A stretch of 64,000 nt of DNA, taken from contig JASAMV010004440.1 of assembly GCA_030248065.1 (NCBI GenBank), positions 1 through 64,000 on the forward strand. The letters are read 5' to 3'. This stretch comes from Rhynchonema sp. JSB1_4. Taxonomy: Eukaryota; Nematoda; Chromadorea; Monhysterida; Xyalidae. Made by a program: the position numbers and the translations under genes. Positions 49,401-64,000 of the stretch are shown one piece after another (position 1 is the stretch's first letter; the number at the start of each line of letters is the position of its first letter). The notes under the pieces are model-generated. The model did no database searches, was not told where the DNA came from, and was given only the letters and a program-made list of their open reading frames with translations.

Positions 49401-52400
49401 ACAATGGTAGTGGTCTTTGTACAACAGGGCACAACGAGACGTGCAGTGGTCGTTGGCCGTGAATCTGTAAAAAAATTTTTTACACATTATTTTGTATCAC
49501 ATTTTAAATTGACCGAATAACCACAACCCAGCCCGACCCTTCCGTTATTTGGAACAGAAAAACTCCTGTTGACTCACCTGGTGATGTACTTTTTCCATTG
49601 TGAATTCACATTCTGCTGCTGTTGCATGCTGGGGGTAGATTGTTGTGAAACATTAGTATTGGCAGTATCCAATGGTGTCAGTAGATTGATGGACTGTTGC
49701 AACAGACTGACGTCAATTGCTGGTGCACTGGTCGGCGTCGGTTTCGGTTTTGCGCACTGGTTCAACGCCGTGGACACTTGCGGCGTGAGTTTCGGTGGAC
49801 GCTGGTGTTGCGGTTGTTGTTGTTGTTGTTTGGCAACAGTCATGCTTGAACTTGCTAATGCCTGAAAGCCGGAGGGAGAGAAGTTTCGAACTCACTGTCC
49901 TATTTTCTCCATTTCGGTATCATCAATACCAAGCCAATGCTGTAAAAACGCAGTAACTGCACACCTTTGTTGGTTGATGTTGTTGTTGTTGTAATCCCGT
50001 GAGCATTTGTTGCAACAGGAGTGCTTGTTGCAGATTCACTGCTGTTGCATTTGGCACGCCGGTCTGCTGTTGAATAAGTGTCTAAAAAACAAACTCGTCT
50101 TATTTTGAATGACAATCACTTGATTTACAGTCTGGCATCGTAATACTGACATGCTCGCTTGGGCCCACTTTTGAACGATTATTCTGTTTCTTGAATGAAA
50201 CATGAGAAGGAACTTACAAACAAGGTGGACATCACGTATATTCTTTTTGAAACATCACCTGAGACGCAGCCAACATGGCAGCCAGTGCGGTGGGATTGAT
50301 GAGATTAGCGAGCAATCCGGCGGACTGCTGCGGAGGAGGGCGACCAGCGCTCGTGGCTGATTTTGCTGCGTTCGATGTTGTTGTTGTTGAGCTACTGATT
50401 CGCTGTGCGCGATCGTGTTTGCGTTTGTGTGAATACATTTGCGACGTGGAATGCATCACGTAGTCGCAACCTGTGAATTTGGAGAGAAATGAGCACTATT
50501 TTGGCTTGATAACATTCAATAGTTTTTTGACGGTCTTCTGGTGATCAAGATATATGATTCAGGATGTCAAATAAAATTTTAAACAAACCTTGGGGATACT
50601 CATTACATTTAGACAAATAAACATTTTAGTCACTCGCAGGCAAAACACAAATCATTCCAGATTATGTATGAGATTGGTAAGGATGCAAAGATACAATTAA
50701 AAAATATTGACTTGCATATGATTAGTCAATACCTTGTCGGATGCAATGTATGTGATTAGTGATTCTGCTGAAAGCACAGCCCGTCGAATGACAAGTTTCC
50801 GTCTTCATATATTTCTTGAATCCATCTCTGATCAATTGAGCGTCTCTCACATGATGCGCTTTGTGTTTGTCTGTGAAACATCAGCCAGCTAGGTTAATTA
50901 CATGGGCACAGGTACACTCAGCAATTGTTCGGCAAGCAGTATTGTGCAGGTTGGAATGACAAATGTTATTGAAATTTTTGGGTCATGCGCCACAAACGGA
51001 AAGATAAAGTCACGGAGAAATTATGTAAATTTTGATCCATACGTCCAGCATCAAAGGTACAGTCCACTCTATTTGTAATGAACTGGTCGGGGACCTGTTA
51101 TTTTTGTTCGTTCAACATTGAACCTCCACAATACAGATACACGCATCGATCAATTATTGGCGACTATAAGAAGTCATGTAATGGTTGAAGGCTCATACTA
51201 CAAGGGAGCTATACATTAGGTGGACTGCACATTAACAACTACAGTATTATGTCGATAAGTAGTGCCATATTGTTTAGTGGTCAATGCAAATAGTCAGCGC
51301 TGTTCGTCAACGCATTCAGCCCGACCAAAGCAGCCCAGAATTAGCAAATATATATGGCACAGTAATACACGGCACTTTGGACTGCGTGGACGGATTTGGG
51401 TTGACCACATTAAGGCCGCATTCACAATGCAAGCGCGTTAGCGTGTTAGCGCGTTAGCGTGCGAAATGCGCACGCTTTTGCATTCACAATGGAAAAAGCT
51501 GATTAGCGCGTTAGCGCGTTAGCGTGCGAGCAAGTTTTCTCGCACGCTAACGCGCAGATGCGCAACGCGCTTTTGCATTCACAATGCAAAGCTGATTAGC
51601 GCGTTGGCGCGTTAGCGTGCACGCTAACGCGCTTTTCACGATTAGGACTGGTTCTAATTTTTTTGCGCGTTAGCACTGGATGCGCGTGTTCTAAAGTTTA
51701 TAATTTAATTTGAAAACATTATCAGACCACGAAAAAGGTGAAAACATAGGAAATAAAGCCTGCTGCGTTCACTGGAAATATTTTTGTTCCATTTTGATGC
51801 TTAGAAGCATATCTTTTTACGCTATCAATCGATTTAGGCAAACAGTTTCGGCTGCTGTTATATTAGCTGCAAGCAAACGTTGCGCAGAACGTTGTTCATC
51901 TGCTTATGTGTTGTGTATCCTCTTTGGTGGTGTAATTGTGTTGCATGACACGATAAGGAGACTGTATTGCGCGCAGGGATTGTTCATGTCGCGACTAGCT
52001 AGATTTTCCATTTGAGGAAAATGTTCCTTTAGAATCAAAATAAGTTTGAAGACACTTGAAAGCGATTGGTTGCCGTTTTCAAAACGAAGAAATAAAAAAA
52101 TTCGGAATCTGCCAACACCCAGACCAACGGGCATTGTGAATGCAGACGCGTTTTGCTGATTAGCGCGTAGGCGCGTTAGCGCATTAGCGTGTCACTGATA
52201 AGCGCGCACGCTAACGCGCTTTTTCAATTTTCCATTGTGAATGCAAAAGCGTGCAGAAAAAGCGTGCACGCTAATCAGCAACACGCTAACGCGTTAACGC
52301 GCTAACACGCTAACGCGCTGCATTGTGAATGCGGCCTAATATAAGCCACAAAATTAACATGCGTTTTTATGCATTTTTTCTTCCTGTACTCACCCATATC

Positions 52401-55049
52401 GGCTTTATTCTTGAACGAATGACTGCAGTTTGGCCTCAGACAGTGAAAATGAGTGGTCCGATTGGCGGGCTCGCGAAACGGGCACTCACTAAAACGACAG
52501 TCCTCCGTCGCCTTGAAACGCTGGAATCCCTCTTTGGCGATATGCGCGGCTTTACGATGCGAGTTGGCGTGCATCTGCACGTCCGACGTAGAAACGTAGA
52601 CCTTGTCGCAGTTGGGCTGCAAATAGGCAGAAAATTATGTGATATCAATCTTGTCGATTGATTCACCGCAGCTTTTCTTATCATTCTCGTGCTCAGTTTT
52701 GCATTTTCGAATAGAGTGAAGCTGTTCATCAGATGAATCCGTCCACATTTTTTGCCGAATATGATGACCGATATGAAAAAGATTTCCTGTCGCGAAAAAA
52801 AATGATGGTTGATTCGCTACTGTGGATGGTATACATTCGCAGCATATGAGTTCTCTTATGTACCTCACCTTACCTGTATGTACATCTTGAACAAAAATTA
52901 CAAAAGATGAATAATAAAAAACAATATTATTAAAGTGAAAAAAATAAACCTGCAAACAATGGTAGTGCGTCTGACGCATGTGATGCACACAGTTGGGCGC
53001 ACAAGCATCGCTGGCACTGTAGCGCATGAAACCATGCGCCAACGACTCTTGGCGTTTTCTGCAAGTCACAATTTTGAATTCCAAAAATTTCTGTTAAAAA
53101 CTGAATAGAAATCGAGTTTCTGGTATACCTGTGCCATTTGTAGTGTCGCATCATTTCATCCTTCTTTGTGAACACTCTGTTGTTGCACTGTTTGCAGTGG
53201 TAATGCTCGCGTGCACAGTGCGCCGACGCACATGCATTCACGGGACACGCACCCGATTGACTCGATCTAGAACCGGTCGCATAAATACAGTCTGTCCTCT
53301 TTATAGCGGCGTGGGTGGGACGTGACGTCATTGGCGTTCATCATACGGTCAACCTTCTTTTATCATGACCATTTCGTCGAAGAAAACTCGATCAGTACAT
53401 ACACAGCTGACCGATATTTTATGGCGAATCTATGTTATGTATTATAATTATTGGTTCGTTTGAGACCGGGCGATTATGACAACGAATGTACGCACATTGA
53501 CCGATTGGTCTGATCACATCACGATAAAGTGAGTTGAGTGTTCCAAGCAAATTCAGAAAACTAGCGCGCTTATTGGAAGCGAACATTCAAGGCCGCGCCC
53601 CGCCAAAGCCAGGGAGAGAGTAGTTAATCACGAATAAAGCAGGGTCATCATCATGGACTGCATTGCTTTTGAAAAACAGAATCGGTTGCGGCACTAGAAT
53701 TGTGAAACGTTACCCGAAAATACCAACTTGACGATGAAATGTTCCAGCGACGGATCGGCATGCTTGATAGCGTTTGGCTGCACATTCGCCACCGTAACAC
53801 TCGTGCCGCCACAATTCTGTTTCGTGTCGCCTGAATTCGCAAGGTCACGATGACACAATAGCATGTCGTGACGTGAGATTTAAAAAAAGCCGTCACACTT
53901 ACTGTTATCGTCACTGCTATCCACCGAGGGACTGGTTGAGTGCATACGTGCAGCGCCGTTGCTGGCGGCGGTGTTCAAATTTGGCGCCAAAAGCCAACTG
54001 GGATTGTCGAGCTTCAATTCGCAAAGTGATCCGCTGCTGTCGTCATTGTTGTTGTCGATTACTGTACTTTTCGTGTCGAGACCACTAGTAGTGGAGCCAT
54101 TCTGAGCCTTGCTGGAATCAGTCGATCCGTCAACACTGAAAAAGATCTTAAATTTACAGTCTGCGATATTTAGACCCCGAGAGAACCGAGACAGTAAGTG
54201 TGAAGATCTTGTTTCAATAAAACAATTTTTCTTCAAAGTGTTGGACACGTAGTTGATAAGCAACTTTGAGCTCGCAGCCAAGATTCTCATGAATTTCATA
54301 AATAGCTATAGTTTCAACAAAGCTTCCGCGTGAGTTCAGAGTCACCTGCATACACGGACTATGTATAGTCCATCCATCAGCTCATGACACTTTTTGTCAG
54401 CTGAAAAGCTTGACAGGATCCAGTGCTGTTCCGGTTCCGGTTGGCTTACGAAAAAGAAAAGAAAGAGAAATCGGCTTTTATTTTATTTTTGTGCGCCGTT
54501 TTCTCTGACATTGCCTTGCGGAGGAACAGTTTTTCACAACGGAGCCTGAATCTCCCAAACAAAAGTGCCATGAGCTGATGGACCGACTATACATACAAGT
54601 TCTTATTTATATCAGTTCACCGCTACGTGTGGTGTATATCCTATCTTGCTACATATATCATGCCCATTATTGATGCAAAACCATCATTGACATAATAAAT
54701 GAAATGTCACCCCATAATAACAACCAACCGCTCTGTTTTCAGTGGTTGAGGATTGACATTCTTGCGCCTTCGTTTTGATGGCGGTGTGTTGTCCTGATTT
54801 TCAAGGGAATCACTCGTTTTTACGACATCCAACGTCTCCTCCTTTTCCGATTGTTCCGTATCACTACTGGACACCGGTGGGGCTGGTAGACTACAGTTCG
54901 GCTCAGTTTTGCTTTGGCCGTTTGGCGTTTCCTGACGTTTATTCTTGTTCACACTTAGTTTGGCACAAATGGCGTCGAGCGACTTCATATTAATGGGCGG
55001 TCGATGTTTCAAGGCACGATTGCGTGTTGGACTTGTAGCACAAAAGGCA
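43453..55049 (-). CDS. CASZ1: Castor/CASZ1-type zinc-finger transcription factor
   Basis: Exons in transcript order: 55049-54729, 54135-53903, 53830-53714, 53291-53129, 53058-52950, 52616-52394, 50870-50733, 50470-50259, 50081-49965, 49861-49578, 49464-49348, 49283-49154, 48890-48789, 48393-48225, 47946-47814, 47521-47460, 47415-47250, 46754-46641, 46363-46157, 45082-44824, 44577-44380, 43733-43453. Castor is a nuclear DNA-binding regulator of neural and cardiac cell fate. Eleven castor-type fingers are signalled by C-x-C...H(Y/F/I)HC. Typical family text includes MMRHYKWHRKRQESLAHGFM, QTHYHC, KVYVSTSDVQMHANSHRK, HIAKEGFQRFKATEDC, THFHC and KADMDKHKAHH. LDAICAKLS and SKRRRK lie near the N-terminus, Gln-rich linkers sit in exons 9-10, and exon 14 has an AT-hook-like RRGRPR. 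Frame is consistent everywhere except the 15/16 junction, where an exon boundary is wrong or a small exon is missing. The 5' exon(s) are not identified. Confidence 0.92.
45270..45950. mobile_element. hAT-like element A4 in a castor intron
   Basis: CAGGGTTGGGCAAAAAAAAA left, TTTTTTTTCCAACCCTG right. Flanking octamers CCTCGAAT and CGTCGAAT match at seven of eight bases. The interior differs from A1-A3. Confidence 0.85.
46630..46640 (-). promoter_or_regulatory. GTGATGTTTCA as castor 5' splice site
   Basis: Donor after exon 46754-46641 (ends VHDEK). The motif GT is the splice GT. Confidence 0.75.
48620..48680 (-). repeat. Short TTCAGGCCCGG repeats in a castor intron
   Basis: TTTTTCAGGTCCGGAAGTTCAGGCCCG... 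repeated with slips. The same text recurs at 62736-62812 (TTTTCAGGCCCGGAAGTTCA), in the opposite intron neighbourhood. Confidence 0.6.
50248..50258 (-). promoter_or_regulatory. GTGATGTTTCA as castor 5' splice site
   Basis: Donor after exon 50470-50259 (CTCAG|GTGATGTTTCA). A one-base variant, GTGATGTTTCG, is the donor at 48214-48224, and GTAACGTTTCA that at 53703-53713. Confidence 0.75.
50871..50884 (-). promoter_or_regulatory. CTGATGTTTCACAG at a castor 3' splice site
   Basis: Acceptor for exon 50870-50733 (DKHKAHHVRDAQ). Confidence 0.8.
51414..52336. mobile_element. Long-TIR element built of GCGTTAGC units, in a castor intron
   Basis: GGCCGCATTCACAATGCAAG...GCATTGTGAATGCGGCC, with TAA on both sides (51411-51413, 52337-52339). 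The arms are multiple GCGCGTTAGCGTG units repeated inward. The 3-bp TAA duplication and GGCCGC ends fit PIF/Harbinger-type elements. The middle (51655-52130) is AT-rich and has no recognised transposase. Confidence 0.88.
54363..54592. mobile_element. MITE family C, copy 2, in a castor intron
   Basis: Inverted relative to 7465-7692: TATAGTCCATCCATCAGCTC at the left, GAGCTGATGGACCGACTATA at the right, with the shared interior GGTTCCGGTTGGCTTACG. Between castor exons 1 and 2. Confidence 0.88.
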
Positions 55050-58000
55050 CTGAAACGTTGGGGTGGACAAGAATGGAGAAATAATCGTCAGATGTGTGTG
55101 AGTATACTATGTTCACTATCTATGAAACATCAACGAGCTCGTTCACAACCGGTTGTGTGACAAGGGTTGACGCTGTCCAAAATCCTGCACCGACCGAACA
55201 CAACAAGTTTCAAGTTCTGGTGACCGATTATCATGCATAATTCCATGAGCTAAAAGTGAAGAAATGTCAAAAATATATGTAAATTGGGGCATGAGCCTGA
55301 TTGTAACGAATAAACTTTTATTGGCAGCAAAAGTTAAACTGCTTCAGTGGCTGCAGAACTCCCAGACGCATAAAAACTGCATATGCCGCAGAATTAACAG
55401 TCATATGATGCCAGTTGAAAAAATGAAACGGTTAAAAAATAACATTTTTGAATGTTTTCCGCTGTGATAAATTTCTGCTGATTGGAGTTTCCACTGCACA
55501 CTTGAACAAGTTCTCTGATGACCAAAATTGACAATTAGATTGTTGATTAGCAAAGTTAAAAAATAGAGCTGCCTCGCGCACCATTGGAATAGTCGAAAGT
55601 TTTGTCAATTGAAACACATAAATCAGAATTACAGCGTTATGACGGGGCGAAAAAGATATTAACGCCGGCGCAAAACTTTGGAAAGCATAAGTTTGGCAAA
55701 ATACGGCCCAAAATATGGTGGCAGATGCATGCACGCTTGTACAATTGGCTAACTTTCGGTGCCATGGATACAATGCAAACTGGCAAACGTGGCACAATAT
55801 TGGTGGTGCATCAAATTCTCGGGTACACTTGGTACGTTGGGATGTTTGGTTGGAATTTAGGTCTAAATTTAGGTCAGGAATGACTTTAGGTACACCATGT
55901 CAATGGTACCCATTAATTAGCCACTGTGTTACAGCACCGAACCAAACAGCAGTCAGGCCACGTGGATGCAGCAATCAAAAGTGCGCGCAAAAACACCATG
56001 TAACCATGGTCACGCGATTTTGTGGAGTTTTGGAGGCGGGATGTCAGAGATGTTATCGGAGGATGTCACAAAAGTACCAAGTACGCCCAGTTGGCGTGCC
56101 CTGGTGTGCATGTAGCAGCGAGCGCTGAAGCTTGGGCTACCAAAGGGGGTGCACCAGCAAGCCTGAAGATGGTTTCCATAGCAATTCGCAGCTGGTTCCG
56201 CGCAGCTTTATTGTTCCATGTAGTTGGATGCTGACTTTTTGATATTGATTTTAGCTGTTACCAACTGGAGCACTTGTGGCTATGTCTGATCGTAGTGCTT
56301 CGTTTTGGTACTCTGGTTTTATCAGCAGCAACGGAGGAAAATTTCTCGTCATGCAAAACGTGTTTCGCGCGAAAAATGCAAAATGCGCAACGTGGTTGAA
56401 CGACAAAACCGATTTCTCAACTGCACTGTGATTCAAAAACTTCCACAAAGTTCCTGAAAAAAAAATTAAAACGTTGTGCCACAATGGCGCAAAGCCTGTA
56501 TGGCCACACACCACTCTGCGAACGTAACGTGTACCACGGTGACCAAAAATAACTTTACAACACGCTTGGGCCAGCGGACGCGACCCCAGAGATACATATG
56601 TACCTGGGTGGGTACACAGCGTGCTGTGGCTTCAATATTGAAATACATAAAAAGGCTAAATTTTTCGCCAAAACTATTCCTGTTGTGTGGAACAACAGTT
56701 CTGCGCATTATCTTTATGTTATATATGGTGTCGGTGTGGGCTCAGAGTGTGTAATGTGTGTGCCACACTCTTAAAAAAAGATGCTCACAAAAAAACGTCG
56801 GTTCGGCTCTCCAAACGCGCGCCTCAGAGTCGCGTTTGTATATCAAAGCACCTAAGTTTGTTAGCCCGCGTTCAAAGCTCACAACAAATTATTAAACTTG
56901 TCGGGTCACACACGTTCTCTTCTTAGAACAAACAGGGACCCGTTTAATCTTGCGGTACCAAATAACGCACCCGAAACGGGATAGATTTTGCATACGCCTG
57001 TGTCTAAGACCGACCGCGCGTTGTATTTTTACACTCAGCTCAGCGCATTTTGGCTCAACTCGCGCGCACGCGCAGGGGGCTTGGGTGAAAAACGGACATA
57101 TCTGTTGCAGACAATATACACATTTCTGCACATGTACCTTCCATTGGTCAAAAGTTTTTTTTGGGGAAAATGTGAAAAACCAAGCGTTTTCGGTCCGAAT
57201 CCCGAAAACCTCGGCCGAAAAATTCACCCATGGCTGAAATATATCCGACATTTAGCTGTGGTTCTACATATAGCCTCTGGCTGCGCGTTTGCGGGTTGGA
57301 GCGAGGCGCTAAGTTTTGCCCAGGCGGGCTGAGCTGAGGCTGCTCTCCTGCTACTGTACATTTGAACAAGTTTACTTTACAATATATATTTCTGTACATA
57401 AAGTATCCGTTGTGCGCGCATAGCTACATACATACGCTGGGGGCTACTGAGCTTTGCAGCTCTATACCTACACCAAACTGGCACATCACTGAAAAAACTG
57501 GGAGATGCGACGGAAATTAGTGATGAATATTTTTCTGTGAAACATCAGCCTACAACTTTGAAATACAAATGAACCATCGAAGTCTTCGGCCAATTTTTGT
57601 CTTACTTTTTCAGGCTGCCTAAATTTTTGAGACATCTCTACTCAGCCAATAAAGCGCCCGGCAGCTTCGAAGAAAGATGGATAGCTATAGCCCAGTCAGG
57701 CAGTTTATTTTTGGCTATTTTTAGCACCCAAAACGTGCGCGGACCCACTTCAGACGCGGAGTTTACAACACGTACTAAACTTTTGGGCTTGGGTGGTTTC
57801 AGCCAGTTCATAAACATACATACAGTACGTGGGTATATGTTACAAAAATAGGACACCAAGCAAGATGTAAAAATCTATATTTTTTCGGTCAAAATGTCAT
57901 GAGTATAACGCTGTAATAAGAGTACAAAATGAGTGCTTGCACTGCAATGCCGGATTGAGGAAAGTTTTAACTGTTTGTACACAAAAAAATCAAAAGTAAT

Positions 58001-59944
58001 TATCGGTAGAAAAGTCGACTTTACTACATGTGTAAATAAAACTGTTTTATCACGAAATGAGCCCGCCAGCTGTACAGGGTGTTTCCGAGGCTGAATAATC
58101 GGCAATAATATAAAAAATAATGTTTTTCAGGTAAACACGGTTCCGGAAATCCAGAAATTTTGCCTCATCGAGTGCAAATGGACGAACTGAAACGGAACGT
58201 TTTGGCGGCGACTTCAGTGGGAACGGATTTTTTTATCGAGAGTCAAACAAAATTAAAATAAATAACATAAATGGACTACAAAAAATATCGCAGACAACCG
58301 CTCGCGCCGTTAAATACAAAATTGAGTTCTGCGCTCTTAATATTACGAGGAAAGTAAATTCACAAACGGAGTTTATACCCAGGCAGCCACAAAAATTACC
58401 TGTCTCACCGTTTTCGCGCAAAAATAAACGAAAATCGACTCCTCCTTCATACAAACGGTATAGGTACAAATCTTGCCGAAATACCTTGAGCATTGCACCA
58501 AGCATAATTTGACAATAACTTCAGGCAGTCAAGTGCTACGAAGTTGTATAGAGTACAATGAGACTAGCACATTAAACATAAAGAGCCCGGGATAGGGCAT
58601 GCCGCAATTAGTACAAGCAGAAAGATTGCTGCATGTATGTAATTGTGAAGAAAATCCCAGGTTCCCAATCGGTAATTTTTTTGCAAAAAAATGTGCCGAA
58701 GAAAACTTATAAAAATACTGAATCTATTCATACAGTTCACGGCATATTTGAATACTATACATAATTATAATACAATACTAAAAACAAAAAAGTGGGGTGT
58801 GAAAAACTGTGCACGTGACCACAACAATGCTGCACGATTGGAAGGAAACTAAAATTCCAACCACGTCTGTTAGTACGAGCGGGCTACAACATGGATAATT
58901 CTCGCGTTTTTTGCCGAAAATATTCATTTTGATGTTGTTTTGTCGGGATAATGTCGGTGAGAGAAGACAGAAAATATTGAAAATAATTGTAAGAAATGCA
59001 CTTAATCCAGCATAAAACACACAACTCGAGCACACACACATGTACCAACATTGCACTGTCGGGGTTGGGAACCTATTACAGTCGACAAACACGTGCACAA
59101 AAATTGTCCGAAAACTTCAACTTAATGATGGAAAATTGACTGTGTATCAACACTATGCAGCTGAAAAAGGTGCGATCATATGAGGTAAAAAACGGTTCAT
59201 CTTTTTCATATTTTTTCATAATTTTATTGTTCTTGTCGTAATTAAGAACCAGCTTGTCTCATAAGGTGCCATATACAATACTGTACATTCATCGAAGTTG
59301 GCATGAAAAATATAGGTGTAGGCATATACATAGTATAGCAAAAATGTAGAATTTATATACATTTGGCAAGGATTACAGACAGGCATCCGGTCAATCTAAT
59401 GCTAAACGTGAAAATATTCATTCAGTTATGCTAAACTCATCAGCATGGTGTGAATATACGATACAAATATACGTTAGACACGTGATTGTACCCAAGAACC
59501 GCATACCGTTTCTGTGGTATTTTCAGATGAAAAAACAGCAATGGAATTTAGCGGGAAGGGTGACTCTAGAGTGGATTTGTCATTGGTCGATGCCAAACTT
59601 GATCGGATCGGATCGACCTACCTGGTCACATCAGATCAATGTGATCGGATGTGACTAGGTGGTCACATTGATTTGATGTGAATAGGTAAAGCGATCCGAA
59701 CCGATCACATCCGATCACCAAGTTTGATATCGACCAATGACAAATCCAGTCTAGAGTCACTCTTCCCGCTACATATCTCATTGCCGTTTTTCACCTTAAA
59801 CCGTTGAACTGAACCATTGACTGAAAAATGGTAATGGTAAAAATGGGCACCGAAATTACTTTTGAACTGTTTATTGGGAACCTAAATAATCTCAATGTGA
59901 GAATCACAGACGAATAGGCGAAATATGAAATCACCCCGTGGAAA
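55050..59944. other. Region without recognised gene
   Basis: Upstream exon(s) of castor are expected here. On the minus strand, TGATGTTTCA-type splice-like sites occur at 55123-55132 (after a possible donor) and 57535-57548 (CTGATGTTTCACAG), but I could not read an adjoining coding exon for either. Confidence 0.45.
59527..59794. mobile_element. Palindromic element
   Basis: GAAAAAACAGCAATGGAATT...GCGGGAAGGGTGACTCTAGA pairs with TCTAGAGTCACTCTTCCCGC...CTCATTGCCGTTTTTC. The inner GATCGGATCGG and CCGATCACATCCGATC blocks also pair. Confidence 0.82.
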
Positions 59945-63971
<4,027 letters not shown>

Positions 63972-64000
63972 AATCTCATCGACAGAATGTTTGGCAATTT

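Overview
The window is nuclear DNA of a multicellular animal. Every convincing gene is split into short exons with GT-AG introns (several only 44-56 nt), and the gaps are packed with inverted-repeat transposons, microsatellites and poly-C tracts. I recognise castor/CASZ1, PCYT2, CYRI/FAM49, mARC, a two-pore-domain K+ channel and a Gly-rich gene resembling nematode sperm-specific proteins. That last gene, the TTTCAG-type 3' splice sites and scattered TTAGGC-like motifs suggest a nematode or another ecdysozoan; the species is not resolvable. No rRNA, tRNA, CRISPR or prokaryotic feature was seen.

Layout. 0.2-7.3 kb (+): two tandem copies of an eight-exon gene for an unrecognised membrane-anchored protein; copy 2 carries two MITEs and a 191-unit GT repeat in its introns. 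7.3-10.9 kb: transposon-rich spacer. 10.9-16.5 kb (+): a K2P channel whose exons continue, in compatible phase, into FN3-domain exons. 16.5-24.6 kb: no recognisable gene. 24.7-26.6 kb (-): mARC, last exon not found. 29.5-33.4 kb (-): CYRI, N-terminal exon(s) not found; its stop codon lies in a hAT-like element. 33.5-39.6 kb: repeat desert (poly-C elements, CCAATA-type arrays, large fold-backs). 39.9-40.8 kb (-): six-exon Gly-rich gene. 43.5-55.0 kb (-): castor zinc-finger gene, about 22 exons. 55-59.9 kb: no gene recognised. 59.9-64.0 kb (-): complete PCYT2.

The genes do not form a pathway; they are unrelated housekeeping, signalling and developmental genes side by side. The most unusual signal is a decamer, TGATGTTTCA, found many times and concentrated at intron ends, both just inside 5' splice sites and as CTGATGTTTCA(CA)nG at 3' splice sites, in four genes on both strands. 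A second theme is that transposon ends sit next to 3' splice sites or supply a stop codon. All exon models are my own reading; reading-frame bookkeeping closes exactly for copies 1 and 2, K2P-FN3, the Gly-rich gene and PCYT2.
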